64,000 nucleotides of DNA. It comes from Prevotella sp. (lineage in GTDB: Bacteria; Bacteroidota; Bacteroidia; Bacteroidales; Bacteroidaceae). The stretch covers positions 1 through 64,000 of the forward strand of contig JAFZRU010000047.1 in the NCBI GenBank assembly GCA_017619755.1, written 5' to 3'. Within the stretch, counting starts at the first letter, position 1, and every line of letters starts with the position of its first letter. This document shows, in pieces, positions 1 through 8,330 of the stretch. The position numbers and the translations under genes are program-made. The notes beneath the pieces were generated by a model. That model made no database searches. It had not been told where the DNA came from and was given only the letters and a program-made list of their open reading frames with translations.

Positions 1-2459
1 ACTTGAATATCGGTGATTGAACCATCTTTTTCAATGATAAAAGACACAACAACCCGTCCCTGAATACTATCCTTTACAACCTCTTCAGGATATTGGGTGT
101 TTTCACGAAGAAACGACCGGAGGGCTTCAAACCCTCCAGGGAAAGAAGCATGTGATTCATAAGGTTCCCAAAGAATTTTGTCAGACACTTCTTTTGTAAA
201 AGAATAGGGGGCACAGTCGTCTGCAATGCCACGTTGAAGATTGGGAACAGACTGCATCTGATAGGAGATGACACCTCCTTGGAGGAGGTCTGCATGCTCA
301 AGATAATTCTTGTCATAAGGCTGTCCGTTGAATGTCATCGTCCCAATGTATCTGTTGTCATCACCATTGTCACGAGCATGGATGACAAGTGTCTTTTCCT
401 GGGGGAGATGGAGCGTCATCTTGTCGAAATAGGGCGTGCCGAGCACATACTGTCCGCTTCCCGGGCATACGGGATAAAAGCCCATGGCCGAGAACACATA
501 CCAGGCCGATGTCTGACCGTTGTCCTCATCTCCACAATACCCATCGGGCTGTGCCGTGTAGAGGCGGTCCATCACCTCCCTCACCCAATATTGCGCCTTC
601 CAAGGCTGACCGGCGTAATTGTAGAGGTAAATCATGTGTTGGATGGGTTGGTTGCCGTGGGCGTAATTACCCATGTTCATGATCTGCATCTCACGGATTT
701 CATGGATGACACCACCATAATAACTCTCATCGAAGAGAGGCGGCACATTGAACACGGAATCGAGCATCTGAACAAAAATGTCTTTCCCACCCATGAGACG
801 AATCAGTCTCTCCGGGTCGTGGAACACCGACCAGGTGTAGTGCCATGCATTTCCTTCGGTGAAGGCGTCTCCCCATTTCAGCGGGTTGAAAGGTGACTGG
901 AACGACCCGTCGGTATTGCGTCCGCGCATCAATCGAGTTTCAGGGTCAAACAGGTTCTTAAAGTTCAAAACCCTTTTATAGAAGGGTAACCATTCTGTAA
1001 CATCCTTGCCCAATTGTTCCCCCAATCGGTAGATGCACCAGTCGTCATAGGCATATTCCAAGGTGCGGGCCACGCTCTCATTGATGCCGACGTCATAGGG
1101 TACATAGCCCAACTTGTTGTATTGTTCGTAACCTAAACGTCCTGTCGATGATACTTTCGGGTGCACGGCATTGGCACCGTGAACGACAGCCTCCCACAAG
1201 GTTTCGATGTCGTATCCACGCAAGCCTTTCAACCAGGCATCCGCCACCACGGAAGCCGAGTTGTTGCCCACCATGCACCTTCGATGTCCCGGACTTGCCC
1301 ATTCCGACAGGAATCCGCTTTCCTTGTAACAGTTTATCAGCCCTTCCTGCATCTTCACGTTCATCTCTGGATAGAGCAGGTTGAGCAACGGGAAGAGGGC
1401 TCGGAAAGTGTCCCAAAAGCCTGTGTCGGTGAAATAATATCCTGGGCAGACCTCACCGGTATGTGGACTATAGTGGATTGGCTTTCCATCGGCATCCATC
1501 TCGTAGAACTTCCTTGGAAAGAGCACAGAGCGGTATAAGCAGGAGTAGAATGTCCTTAAATGGTCGGCATTGCCATCTTCCACCTCCACACGCCCCAGCA
1601 CTTCGTTCCATCGCTGGCGTCCGTTGGCCTTGATTTCTTCGAAGGAACGGTGGCCGACTTCCTCAAGGTTGCGTATGGCCTGCTCCAGGCTGATGAATGA
1701 CGAAGCGACCCTCAGCGTCACCTGCTCTCCTCTTTTCATCGGCGGGAAACCGACGACTGCCCCTGTGTGCTTGCCAGATGCCTCTGTCCTGCCTTCCACC
1801 AGTCCATCGTCATCAGAATAGCATGCTTCAAAGGTGATGGGATGCGAGCAGTCGATAACAAAATAGTTTTTAAACCCCTCTGGCACACCTCCGGAATTCT
1901 TGGTGGTGAAACCTGTCACCCGTCGCCCGTCGGCATCGACGGCCACCTGCGAGCCTCCATCGAACGCATCGATGATGATGCGTGCCTCGGACGTTTCAGG
2001 AAAAGTCAGCCTGATGATAGCGGCACGTTCCGTAGGTGTGATTTCGGCCGTGACGTCCCAGTCGGCGAGGTAAACCTTGTAATAATACGGTGTGGCCACC
2101 TCGGCCTTGTGGGAGAACCACGACGCCCGTTCATCCTCGTTGAATACGGTGCGTGTGGTCGGCATGATGGCAAACTGACCATAATCGTTGATCCAAGGCG
2201 AGGGTTGGTGTGTCTGTTTCAGTCCGCGAATCTTGTCTTCCGTATAGACATATTGCCAACCATCACCCATCTTGCCCGTCTGGGGTGTCCAGAAATTCAT
2301 CCCCCAAGGCATGGCGATGGCAGGATAGGTGTTGCCAGTGGAAAGCGACTGTTTTGACTGCGTGCCTACAAGGGTGGACACATGATCCACAGGTCCGGCG
2401 ACAAGCACATGGCACAAGGCGGACACTGCCATCAAGAGAAGGAGCCTTGTTCTTTTCAT
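1..2459 (-). CDS. GH92 alpha-mannosidase with C-terminal TonB domain, partial (3' end outside window)
   Basis: The frame is open from the ATG at 2459 to the left edge (819 full codons, no stop). A signal peptide (MKRTRLLLLMAVSALCHVLVA) is followed by the standard GH92 start (GTQ..LSTGNTYPAIAMPWGMNFWTPQ). Later GH92 blocks are TEGNAWHYTW (E535), GNQPIQH (near 604) and GDEDNGQTSAWYVFSA (D644, D646). From memory, E535 and D644/D646 sit almost exactly where the catalytic acid and base of Bacteroides Bt3990 lie (E533, D642/D644), so the enzyme looks active: calcium-dependent exo-removal of alpha-mannose from N-glycans in the periplasm or at the surface. GH92 proteins normally end near the PYSF motif. 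Here, after about 20 linker residues, the frame continues into FPGGFEALRSFLRENTQYP and QGRVVVSFIIEKDGSITDI, a typical TonB C-terminal domain. No SusC/SusD pair is in view. Confidence 0.93.
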   Translation of the reverse strand, partial: MKRTRLLLLMAVSALCHVLVAGPVDHVSTLVGTQSKQSLSTGNTYPAIAMPWGMNFWTPQTGKMGDGWQYVYTEDKIRGLKQTHQPSPWINDYGQFAIMPTTRTVFNEDERASWFSHKAEVATPYYYKVYLADWDVTAEITPTERAAIIRLTFPETSEARIIIDAFDGGSQVAVDADGRRVTGFTTKNSGGVPEGFKNYFVIDCSHPITFEACYSDDDGLVEGRTEASGKHTGAVVGFPPMKRGEQVTLRVASSFISLEQAIRNLEEVGHRSFEEIKANGRQRWNEVLGRVEVEDGNADHLRTFYSCLYRSVLFPRKFYEMDADGKPIHYSPHTGEVCPGYYFTDTGFWDTFRALFPLLNLLYPEMNVKMQEGLINCYKESGFLSEWASPGHRRCMVGNNSASVVADAWLKGLRGYDIETLWEAVVHGANAVHPKVSSTGRLGYEQYNKLGYVPYDVGINESVARTLEYAYDDWCIYRLGEQLGKDVTEWLPFYKRVLNFKNLFDPETRLMRGRNTDGSFQSPFNPLKWGDAFTEGNAWHYTWSVFHDPERLIRLMGGKDIFVQMLDSVFNVPPLFDESYYGGVIHEIREMQIMNMGNYAHGNQPIQHMIYLYNYAGQPWKAQYWVREVMDRLYTAQPDGYCGDEDNGQTSAWYVFSAMGFYPVCPGSGQYVLGTPYFDKMTLHLPQEKTLVIHARDNGDDNRYIGTMTFNGQPYDKNYLEHADLLQGGVISYQMQSVPNLQRGIADDCAPYSFTKEVSDKILWEPYESHASFPGGFEALRSFLRENTQYPEEVVKDSIQGRVVVSFIIEKDGSITDIQ

Positions 2460-2555
2460 AAGGTTTGGTAGATTCTGCATACAAAAATACAACATCCATG
2501 GAAAATATGCAAAGGATTATCCCAAAAAAATTCACGAAGTTAATGAAATTAACGA

Positions 2556-2945
2556 CAATGGTTTTCAATTTCTTTCAAAGGTGTTTTCTTGTAATGCTGC
2601 ATCTTGGAATAGTCCTGCTTCCAATCATCCAATATTCGTTCTGGTGGTATAATATTGATTGTGTAAGGATGGTGTAGTGAATAGGCCCTGAGTCAATTTG
2701 ACAACCACGTTCTCTTCAACAAGTTTTGCAAGCACATTGCCTACAAATTCTGCATTGTATTGTGGGAAGTCCTGAAAATGCTGCGCATTTCAATTTTCGA
2801 CAACACGCCTAATTTGTATAGGTTGGTTGCTCCGCTCTTTCGTGAGGTATGAGAAGAAATCAGTTTGTATTTTGGGCGTATCACTTCAGCGAGTTTGTTG
2901 CGTTCCTATGATGGAGAACCATTCCGCGTTATAGAGTGATGCCTC
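2556..2945 (-). pseudogene. Decayed coding remnants, family unclear
   Basis: No intact gene lies here, but the minus strand shows protein-like fragments split over frames. In order they are RKSGATNLYKLGVLS, then QYNAEFVGNVLAKLVEEN with VVVKLTQGLF, then IIPPERILDDWKQDYSKM. The middle fragment resembles the winged-helix part of AbiEi/DUF6088-type antitoxins and the last resembles the end of AbiEii-type toxins, but both likenesses are weak and from memory. The rest of 2460-3060 shows nothing I can name. Plus-strand and minus-strand ORFs overlapping it lack start signals and look spurious. Confidence 0.3.
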
Positions 2946-3066
2946 TCCTGACGGTCGCTGATGTTGGTATTGTGATTGCGCCGACAATTATTTCAAATCG
3001 GAGCATTTCGACAGTGTTTTTGGTACTTTTAACGCCAATATCATACGATAATTCAATATAAATTAG

Positions 3067-3157
3067 TATCTTTGCAACCAAAGGCAGTGAGAACGGGCTG
3101 CGCCTCAGCAATTCAAGCAAGTTTAATTGCATTCGGCTTGCACTGTCCTTGCAGTTG
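3067..3157 (+). promoter_or_regulatory. Promoter with palindromic leader element
   Basis: TATCTTTG at 3067-3074 fits the Bacteroidota -7 box, giving a leader of about 110 bases before the ATG at 3192. The leader has imperfect inverted ends (TTTGCAACCAAAGGCAGTG near 3071-3089 against CACTGTCCTTGCAG at 3141-3154) around a GC-rich centre (GGGCTGCGCCTCAGC). I recall similar GCTGAGGCGCAGCC-type blocks repeated between genes in Bacteroidota genomes, so this may be a dispersed repeat that carries a promoter. Confidence 0.5.
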
Positions 3158-3191
3158 TAAACATACAAAATATTAAAAAATATACATCCGT

Positions 3192-3452
3192 ATGTCACGC
3201 GAGCAGATTATAGAAAATCATAAAAGTCTCTTTTGGTACACGCCCGAGGCGGACAAACAGCACATCAGCGATGCCCTGCTTGTGGAACGCATTCTCAACG
3301 ATGGTACGCTCGACGACTTCCGCGAACTAATGGCCACACTTGGCGCTAAGCGTGTGGCTGAGGTGTTTTTCTCCGCCACGGGTCGTCAGAAGCAGAACTA
3401 CTATCCCGAAATCTACCATTTCTTTTCACTCGTCTTGAAGAAATATGTATAA
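3192..3452 (+). CDS. Small protein, putative antitoxin partner (DUF6922-like)
   Basis: An 86-residue soluble protein. It resembles the DUF6922 family of short Bacteroidota proteins: W-TPE-A..HISDALLVERIL near the start, then a helical part with LGAKRVAEVFF and a QKQNYYPEIYHFF end. No catalytic motif is visible. The stop overlaps the start of the nucleotidyltransferase gene by 8 bases, so the two are translated together. That arrangement is typical of a toxin-antitoxin pair in which the small upstream protein neutralises the downstream enzyme. The antitoxin role is inferred from position and size; no DNA-binding motif is obvious. Confidence 0.6.
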   Translation: MSREQIIENHKSLFWYTPEADKQHISDALLVERILNDGTLDDFRELMATLGAKRVAEVFFSATGRQKQNYYPEIYHFFSLVLKKYV

Positions 3453-4071
3453 CGAGATACTTAGCGACCGACAAATCGAGCTGCTACCGCTTATGGGACA
3501 GTTCCGCCGTGAGTACTACCTCGTGGGTGGCACGGCAATAGCATTGTATATCGGTCACCGCCGCAGCATCGACTTCGACCTGTTCAAACCGTCGCCTATC
3601 AACCATAAACGTAATCTCGACAAAATCTCGGCTGTCCCCTTCGCTCATACAGTCACACGCCGTGTTACTGAGCAGATGAACCTCATAGTCAATGATGTCA
3701 AGGTCACTTTCTTCCAATATCCTTTTCCTGTAGAGGCCTCTGCCAAGTTCGAGACTTATTTCCGCTTACCTTCGTTGCTTCAGCTTGCTGCCATGAAGGC
3801 GTATGCCCTTGGCCGTCGTTCCAAGTGGAAGGATTATGTGGATCTCTATTTTCTGTTGAGCAACCATTTCACCATCGCTGACATCACTATCACAGCCACA
3901 CAAATCTTTGGCGAACTCTTTTCCGAAAAGATGTTCCGTTCACAACTCTGCTACTTCGATGATATCGACTACACCGAGACCGTGGATTGGCTCATTCCCA
4001 ATCCTCCCACAGATGACGAGATAAAGCAAACCTTGACTGAGATTGCAGTGCAAGGGTTAGAGGAAGTGTAA
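3445..4071 (+). CDS. Nucleotidyltransferase, AbiEii/AbiGii toxin-like
   Basis: A 208-residue protein with the nucleotidyltransferase core near its N-terminus: LVGGTAIAL (GG at 28-29) followed by HRRSIDFDLF, giving the paired aspartates D43 and D45 that bind metal. A second conserved block, LQLAAMKAYALGRRSKWKDYVDLYFLL (about 110-136), matches the K..A...R.KWKDYVDLYFLL signature of the AbiEii/AbiGii group. These enzymes act as toxins in abortive-infection systems by transferring nucleotides, in known cases to tRNA or to a partner. It overlaps the upstream 86-residue gene by 8 bases. It is shorter than classical AbiEii (about 300 residues), which is usual for the DUF6922-linked type. The toxin role is inferred. 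Confidence 0.75.
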   Translation: MYNEILSDRQIELLPLMGQFRREYYLVGGTAIALYIGHRRSIDFDLFKPSPINHKRNLDKISAVPFAHTVTRRVTEQMNLIVNDVKVTFFQYPFPVEASAKFETYFRLPSLLQLAAMKAYALGRRSKWKDYVDLYFLLSNHFTIADITITATQIFGELFSEKMFRSQLCYFDDIDYTETVDWLIPNPPTDDEIKQTLTEIAVQGLEEV

Positions 4072-4119
4072 AATATAGATGACATAAAAGGATATTTCGG
4101 CATTCTTTCAAATGATGTT

Positions 4120-4166
4120 ATGGAGGAAAATAGTGACAATACCATTGCCTTTCTATTTTCCTCCAT
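4120..4166. terminator. Inverted repeat between convergent genes
   Basis: ATGGAGGAAAATAG (4120-4133) and CTATTTTCCTCCAT (4153-4166) form a perfect 14-base-pair stem with a 19-base loop. It lies between the converging nucleotidyltransferase gene and the minus-strand operon, so a bidirectional terminator is the simplest reading. There is no long T tract. Confidence 0.5.
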
Positions 4167-4203
4167 CACACATCTTTTCGATGAAGACACTTTCAATTAT
4201 TCA

Positions 4204-4500
4204 TTACTTGGCATCATCCGTGAATTTCAAACTTCCTCTCTCTGACAAGTTTTCTGCTTGGGCTATGATATTTCCTTGTTCGTCATACACGACAATGTCA
4301 TAGTATGTACCACTCAGATTGTTATGCTTCATATAGGTTCTTATCGCATTGCATACTCCTTCTTCTGTAAGGAAATGGTCAATCTTTTCCGTTTCGCCAT
4401 TAGCATTCTTCTCGTAAATTGGAAGATTTTCGACTTCAATAGAACGGATTTCTGGACTGAATTTGAATTGAATAATATTTTTTTTCACCATTTTACTCAT
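4204..4500 (-). CDS. Hypothetical small protein
   Basis: A 98-residue protein with no signal peptide or membrane segment, rich in charged residues, of no recognised family. Readable features are IQFKFSPEIRSIEVENLP near the start, EEGVCNAIRTYMKHNNLSG in the middle and a beta-rich YDIVVYDEQGNIIAQAE stretch near the end. Its ATG directly follows the TAA of the upstream BspA-like gene with no gap, so it belongs to the same transcript. It is probably cytosolic, unlike its exported neighbours. Confidence 0.6.
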   Translation of the reverse strand: MSKMVKKNIIQFKFSPEIRSIEVENLPIYEKNANGETEKIDHFLTEEGVCNAIRTYMKHNNLSGTYYDIVVYDEQGNIIAQAENLSERGSLKFTDDAK

Positions 4501-6027
4501 TTATTTGATTAATACTTTACTGGTCTTACCATTTGTGTGGCGAATGATGTTGATACCCTTTTTTGCGGATTCCAATTTCATACCGTCCAAAGAATACCAA
4601 GTTTTTTCATCATCATTGGTGACTTTCTCCTCTTGAATACCTGTGGGTATCCCTTCTTTCATCCAAATAAATTGCTTCCATCCTTCCGTCGATTTATATT
4701 TGTCTTTTGTCCCTTCAGGAACATAGAGTGATGTATTCTTATAATGATCATTGGTAAATTGACTTTTTGTCAAAGCAAAAGGATTTTCAATTAATGAAAC
4801 AATGATGTATAGACTATTACAATCTGAAAAAGCGTATTGTCCAATGCTCGTAACACTTAGAGGGATGACCACGGAAGTCAGTCCATTACAGCCATAGAAT
4901 GCTCTCTCTCCTATGTTTGTTACGCAATTGGGAATGTCAATATATTTCAATCCAGAGCAGTTTTTGAAAGTTGAATTCTCTATGCTCTTCACATTGTTAC
5001 CAATGATTACGGATGTCAGTTTAGAACATCCTTCAAAAGCAGAATTTCCTATGCTTTTTGTACTGTTGGGGATTATTATAGATTCTATACCGGAACAATC
5101 ATAGAAAGCGAATTCTCCAATCATTGTGACGCTGTTAGGGATGTTAACGGATGATAAACTAGAAAAGCCTGCAAAACATCTTGCTCCAATCTTTTTTACG
5201 CCATCTGGTATAGTTAGATTAATTACTCTTTCTCCATTTAAATATAAATCTGGCGCATTAGGGTATGACTCAAAGTTTATGTTACACCAACAAGGGATAT
5301 CAGTTATGTTTACAGATTTCAGAGAAAAGCCATAGAAAGCCCAACTATATATGTGCTTCATACTTTTGGGAATAGTGATTGACACAGGCCCTCGACATTT
5401 GTAAAAACAAAATCTATTGATTTCTTTAACACCTTCTGGAATTATTAACTCTTTCATAATAGTATTTTCGTCGCTATAAAGATATGCATTTGTAACAGCC
5501 CAAGGATTACTAGGATTTCCAAATTCGTTTATAGAAAAAGTCACATGGCACCAAGCGGCAATATCTTTTATGATAACTTTTTTTAATTTATCATTATATG
5601 TAAAAGCATTTACTCCAATACTCTTTACTCTTTTACCGATTGTTAAAGTACTCAAATAAGAACAACTATAAAATGCTTCAGCACCTATAGTTTTCACGTT
5701 GTCTCCGATAATAAGGGTCTTCATTAATTGGTTTCCTGTTCTACAAAAAGCTCTACTTGAAATACTTGTGACTGGACGTGACCTGTTCATATAAGTTACA
5801 GAATCAGGTATAATCACATTGTATTTCCCATAATAATCAGCCATATGATTTGAATTATAAAAATTGAAATTGAACCCTACCAATTCCAATTCAGTTCCGT
5901 TATTAATATAATTGTAATTTAAGGTTACACTGTCCCCAGAGTTGACAGCGATGTCATATCCAAATACGTTGTTGCTTATCATACTCATAAGTATGGCAAG
6001 CAAAATGTTGATATTATTGTGTTTCAT
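4501..6027 (-). CDS. BspA-like leucine-rich repeat surface protein
   Basis: A 508-residue exported protein with an N-terminal signal peptide (ending near VFGYD) and a long run of BspA/TpLRR-type repeats of about 23 residues. The pattern is L(T/S)SV.IP.SVTSIG..AF..C, seen many times between about 85 and 430. Several repeats are interrupted by inserts such as DIAAWCHVTF and DIPCWCNINF. The C-terminus (YSLDGMKLESAKKGINIIR, then GKTSKVLIK) matches the short tail that I associate with type IX secretion or surface attachment in Prevotella. BspA-like proteins bind host matrix or other cells. The base composition is clearly AT-richer than the flanking core genes, suggesting acquisition. It is third in the operon that starts at 7457. 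Confidence 0.85.
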   Translation of the reverse strand: MKHNNINILLAILMSMISNNVFGYDIAVNSGDSVTLNYNYINNGTELELVGFNFNFYNSNHMADYYGKYNVIIPDSVTYMNRSRPVTSISSRAFCRTGNQLMKTLIIGDNVKTIGAEAFYSCSYLSTLTIGKRVKSIGVNAFTYNDKLKKVIIKDIAAWCHVTFSINEFGNPSNPWAVTNAYLYSDENTIMKELIIPEGVKEINRFCFYKCRGPVSITIPKSMKHIYSWAFYGFSLKSVNITDIPCWCNINFESYPNAPDLYLNGERVINLTIPDGVKKIGARCFAGFSSLSSVNIPNSVTMIGEFAFYDCSGIESIIIPNSTKSIGNSAFEGCSKLTSVIIGNNVKSIENSTFKNCSGLKYIDIPNCVTNIGERAFYGCNGLTSVVIPLSVTSIGQYAFSDCNSLYIIVSLIENPFALTKSQFTNDHYKNTSLYVPEGTKDKYKSTEGWKQFIWMKEGIPTGIQEEKVTNDDEKTWYSLDGMKLESAKKGINIIRHTNGKTSKVLIK

Positions 6028-6074
6028 TTTATAATAGATTTTGTATTAATGTCTGATTCTGTTTCTGATTGTTG

Positions 6075-6971
6075 TTATTCTGTCGAGCGATAGAATATTT
6101 GCCTTTCGTTAAATTCCCATTTTTCAGCTAATCCAAGTTTATTGTCAGTTATCATAAAGAGAATGTTTTTCTTGTTAACAGTTCCATTTTCTGATAAAAA
6201 TTGAAGTTGTTTATTCTTAGTGTCGATTTCATATATATAGGTGGTTGTCTTTAAAGAATAACCAGGTTCCTTTATTTCTTCGATAACCGTCCCATCATTA
6301 TTGAATGTAAGGTTATGATACCCTTTCCCATATTGATTGGATAGTTTTCTGCTCCATTTTCCGATTATGAACTGCTGATTTTGATTTATAAAAGCTTTGT
6401 GCGCTTCATCGAGTAATGTCAAAAATTTTTTCATATCAATCTGCATTGACTCCGTATTACCACTATCGTATAGATGGTTCCTAATTTTAACTGTATAGTT
6501 TTCTTTCCAATCAAAACTCATTGACCCAGTGGGCTCATAACCAAATGGAAGTGGAGTTTTATAATAACAATACATACTTCCGAACACAAATTCATCTTGG
6601 AACCATTCAGAATTAGCAGCATAAGATAAGACCTTTTTATAGTGAGCTTTATATATTTTCCCTATTTCCATTTTTTGAGATCCATGGTATTCGTAGCCAT
6701 CTAAAAAATATTGTCCATTCTCTTTTACAAGTGCCAAGCCACTAAAGCTGACACTTTTGAAGGCATCAGAGAAATCCCCTTCTTCGCATTGTGCAGCCAT
6801 TATAGTTTGCTCTTCCGAATATTGTTGTTTTATGTACTGCAAAAAAGATGAGCTGGTATAAAATTCATAAGGTTCTTCTGGTTCGATTTCTTTTTCATCG
6901 TCAGAGGAAGAACAAGCTGTGAATATGAGTGAGCCGAGTATAAGGCTCATAAATATCAATTGTTTTTTCAT
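6075..6971 (-). CDS. Hypothetical lipoprotein
   Basis: A 298-residue protein with a clear lipoprotein signal (MKKQLIFMSLILGSLIFTAC, cysteine 20) followed by SSSDDEKEIEPEEP, the acidic stretch that often marks surface-exported lipoproteins in Bacteroidota. The middle is unrecognised. The last 100 residues (IIGKWSRKL, LTFNNDGTVIEE, IYEIDTKNKQLQF) look like a lipocalin-type beta-sheet domain common in Bacteroidota lipoproteins; that likeness is tentative. It starts 6 bases after the stop of the HEPN gene and precedes the BspA-like gene by 47 bases. Confidence 0.75.
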   Translation of the reverse strand: MKKQLIFMSLILGSLIFTACSSSDDEKEIEPEEPYEFYTSSSFLQYIKQQYSEEQTIMAAQCEEGDFSDAFKSVSFSGLALVKENGQYFLDGYEYHGSQKMEIGKIYKAHYKKVLSYAANSEWFQDEFVFGSMYCYYKTPLPFGYEPTGSMSFDWKENYTVKIRNHLYDSGNTESMQIDMKKFLTLLDEAHKAFINQNQQFIIGKWSRKLSNQYGKGYHNLTFNNDGTVIEEIKEPGYSLKTTTYIYEIDTKNKQLQFLSENGTVNKKNILFMITDNKLGLAEKWEFNERQIFYRSTE

Positions 6972-6977
6972 TTTGTT

Positions 6978-7457
6978 TTATTTTGACTGATTGTCTAAAG
7001 ATTGGAACATAGCCTCTCTTTGGTCAAGGAATAAGAAGCAAAATTGCTTTAACATTTCACAATTGACAACACCGAGCATTGTTGTCTTTTCATTATGAAT
7101 GTCTCTAATGTAGAAGAGGTCTTTGTCACGTTTGATGTTGTAGTGTGCAAAAGCATTTCTCAAATGACGGAAGAAGGCTTGAGGTTTGATTTCTTTGTCA
7201 TTGCCATTCTTGTCCTTGTTGATTGTGAAAAGGATGGTATTTTTGTCCACGTTATTATTAATGTTGTCGCAATCCTCTATTGTTAACTTATTGGCCTCAA
7301 GAAATGATTTGATGGTATCATCCCATTCATACATTTTTGATAATTCTGTTAAATTATCTGTCGCAATATCATAATAGAAGAAGCGTAAGTCATCAGGTGT
7401 TAAAATCCCTTTACCCCATGGACTATCCCAAGTAAAAGAGTAGTTCATTTTGTTCAT
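6978..7457 (-). CDS. HEPN-domain protein
   Basis: A 159-residue cytosolic protein, all-helical by appearance. The block FFRHLRNAFAHYNI (about 95-108) carries the R-x4-H motif (R100, H105) that defines HEPN domains, many of which are RNases in toxin-antitoxin and defence systems. I read it as close to the pEK499_p136-like HEPN group. FFYYDIATDNLTEL near the start and EMLKQFCFLFLDQRE near the end are probably the outer helices. It is the first gene of an operon whose next two products are exported. No nucleotidyltransferase (MNT) partner is adjacent; the nearest one, at 3445, is on the other strand. Confidence 0.65.
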   Translation of the reverse strand: MNKMNYSFTWDSPWGKGILTPDDLRFFYYDIATDNLTELSKMYEWDDTIKSFLEANKLTIEDCDNINNNVDKNTILFTINKDKNGNDKEIKPQAFFRHLRNAFAHYNIKRDKDLFYIRDIHNEKTTMLGVVNCEMLKQFCFLFLDQREAMFQSLDNQSK

Positions 7458-7478
7458 AGTTTCATTTTTTTGCTCCTC

Positions 7479-7815
7479 TGTACACCCGAAAGAGGAATTA
7501 AAATGAAAAAGACGTGGGTGCCTCTACTGTCCGCCTATCCCGATGTAGGGCTCTCGCATCGCCTCAGCCAAGGATAAGCAACTCGAGTAGCCCACGCCGT
7601 GAGATATGACGGCCTATCACACTGTGGCAATAGCCATAGCGGATGGGTATCATACACCCAACGTGGACGCTCCGTTGCGTATCTTCTTGGCTTTGAATTT
7701 GCGAGATTCTACATCAGAAGATAACGTCCGTAAACGTCCTTTTACCAGTAAATATGACCCTCATTCCCTTGCGGGTCTATCGAGCCTTTTGTGACAGTGG
7801 TGTCAACCACCATTA
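7479..7815. other. Intergenic stretch with strong secondary structure; possible structured RNA or dispersed repeat
   Basis: This part of the 1.2-kb gap holds several stems. CCTCTttcgggtgtacAGAGG-type pairing lies at 7479-7499 (read on the minus strand). A long-range stem joins CGTGGG (7513-7518) and CTACT (7524-7528) to the contiguous AGTAG-CCCACG at 7586-7596. A short CCC/GGG hairpin sits inside it. A GTGGT-gtca-ACCAC hairpin lies near 7797-7810. Short ORFs here have no start signal. It does not match a known RNA I can name; a conserved non-coding element or an IS-derived remnant both fit. Confidence 0.35.
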
Positions 7816-7999
7816 CAATATGCAAAGAAAAACAAAAAACTCAAACATGCAAATATTTTCATCAGAATCTGAAAAAATGGACAAAAAAGATCAAGAATGG
7901 GGTGGAAAGTAATGATAGAATCCACCCTCATCGCAGCATGTCTTTTGTCTTCTCCTTTGTGCCCTGATGATGCTGTCGGTCTTCTGTATGAGGGCTTGC

Positions 8000-8192
8000 T
8001 CATAGGCCTTGACTATTGAATGAATCTTCTGCAGCCTTTTTTCGTCCTCCTTCACGTTTAAGGCATCCGTATTGCTGGAGTCTTCCGATATTGAATTTGA
8101 CGCCATTTTCTGTTATGTTGCCTATGGCTTCTGCAATTTCTTTCCTTGTTGCTTTGGGATTGGTCTTCAAGTAGTTAAGGATTGCTTTTGGG
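8000..8192 (-). pseudogene. Remnant of a winged-helix C-terminus (AlbA_2/ATP-binding regulator type)
   Basis: In one minus-strand frame, about 60 codons read ILNYLKTNPKATRKEIAEAI, then NGVKFNIGRLQQYGCLKREG. This matches the C-terminal winged helix found in Bacteroidota ATP-binding (AlbA_2-type) and Fic-type proteins. The stop is the TGA at 8002-8000. There is no start codon or upstream body of the gene, so only the tail has survived. Confidence 0.55.
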
Positions 8193-8330
8193 TAGTGGTT
8201 AGTGGTTTTTGGTTATTCCAACGTCACAATACTCACGAAGATAATTGCAAAAGGTTTTCCATTCTTGAATGAAGCCGCATCCTATCCGTTGGACAGCGTT
8301 GCTGAAAGAAGGCAACAGGCTTTTGATGGA

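Noticed and set aside
640-660. GNQPIQH in place of GNEPSHH in the GH92 protein, first read as loss of the catalytic acid
   Set aside because: The residue matching the known catalytic acid is E535 in TEGNAWHY, which is present; the GNQP form is, from memory, a normal variant of the family.
2929-3198. 89-codon minus-strand frame upstream of the toxin-like pair
   Set aside because: It runs backwards through a promoter and a palindromic leader and resembles no protein.
7606-7794. 62-codon plus-strand frame in the structured gap
   Set aside because: No promoter or ribosome site, and it lies amid stems; treated as non-coding.
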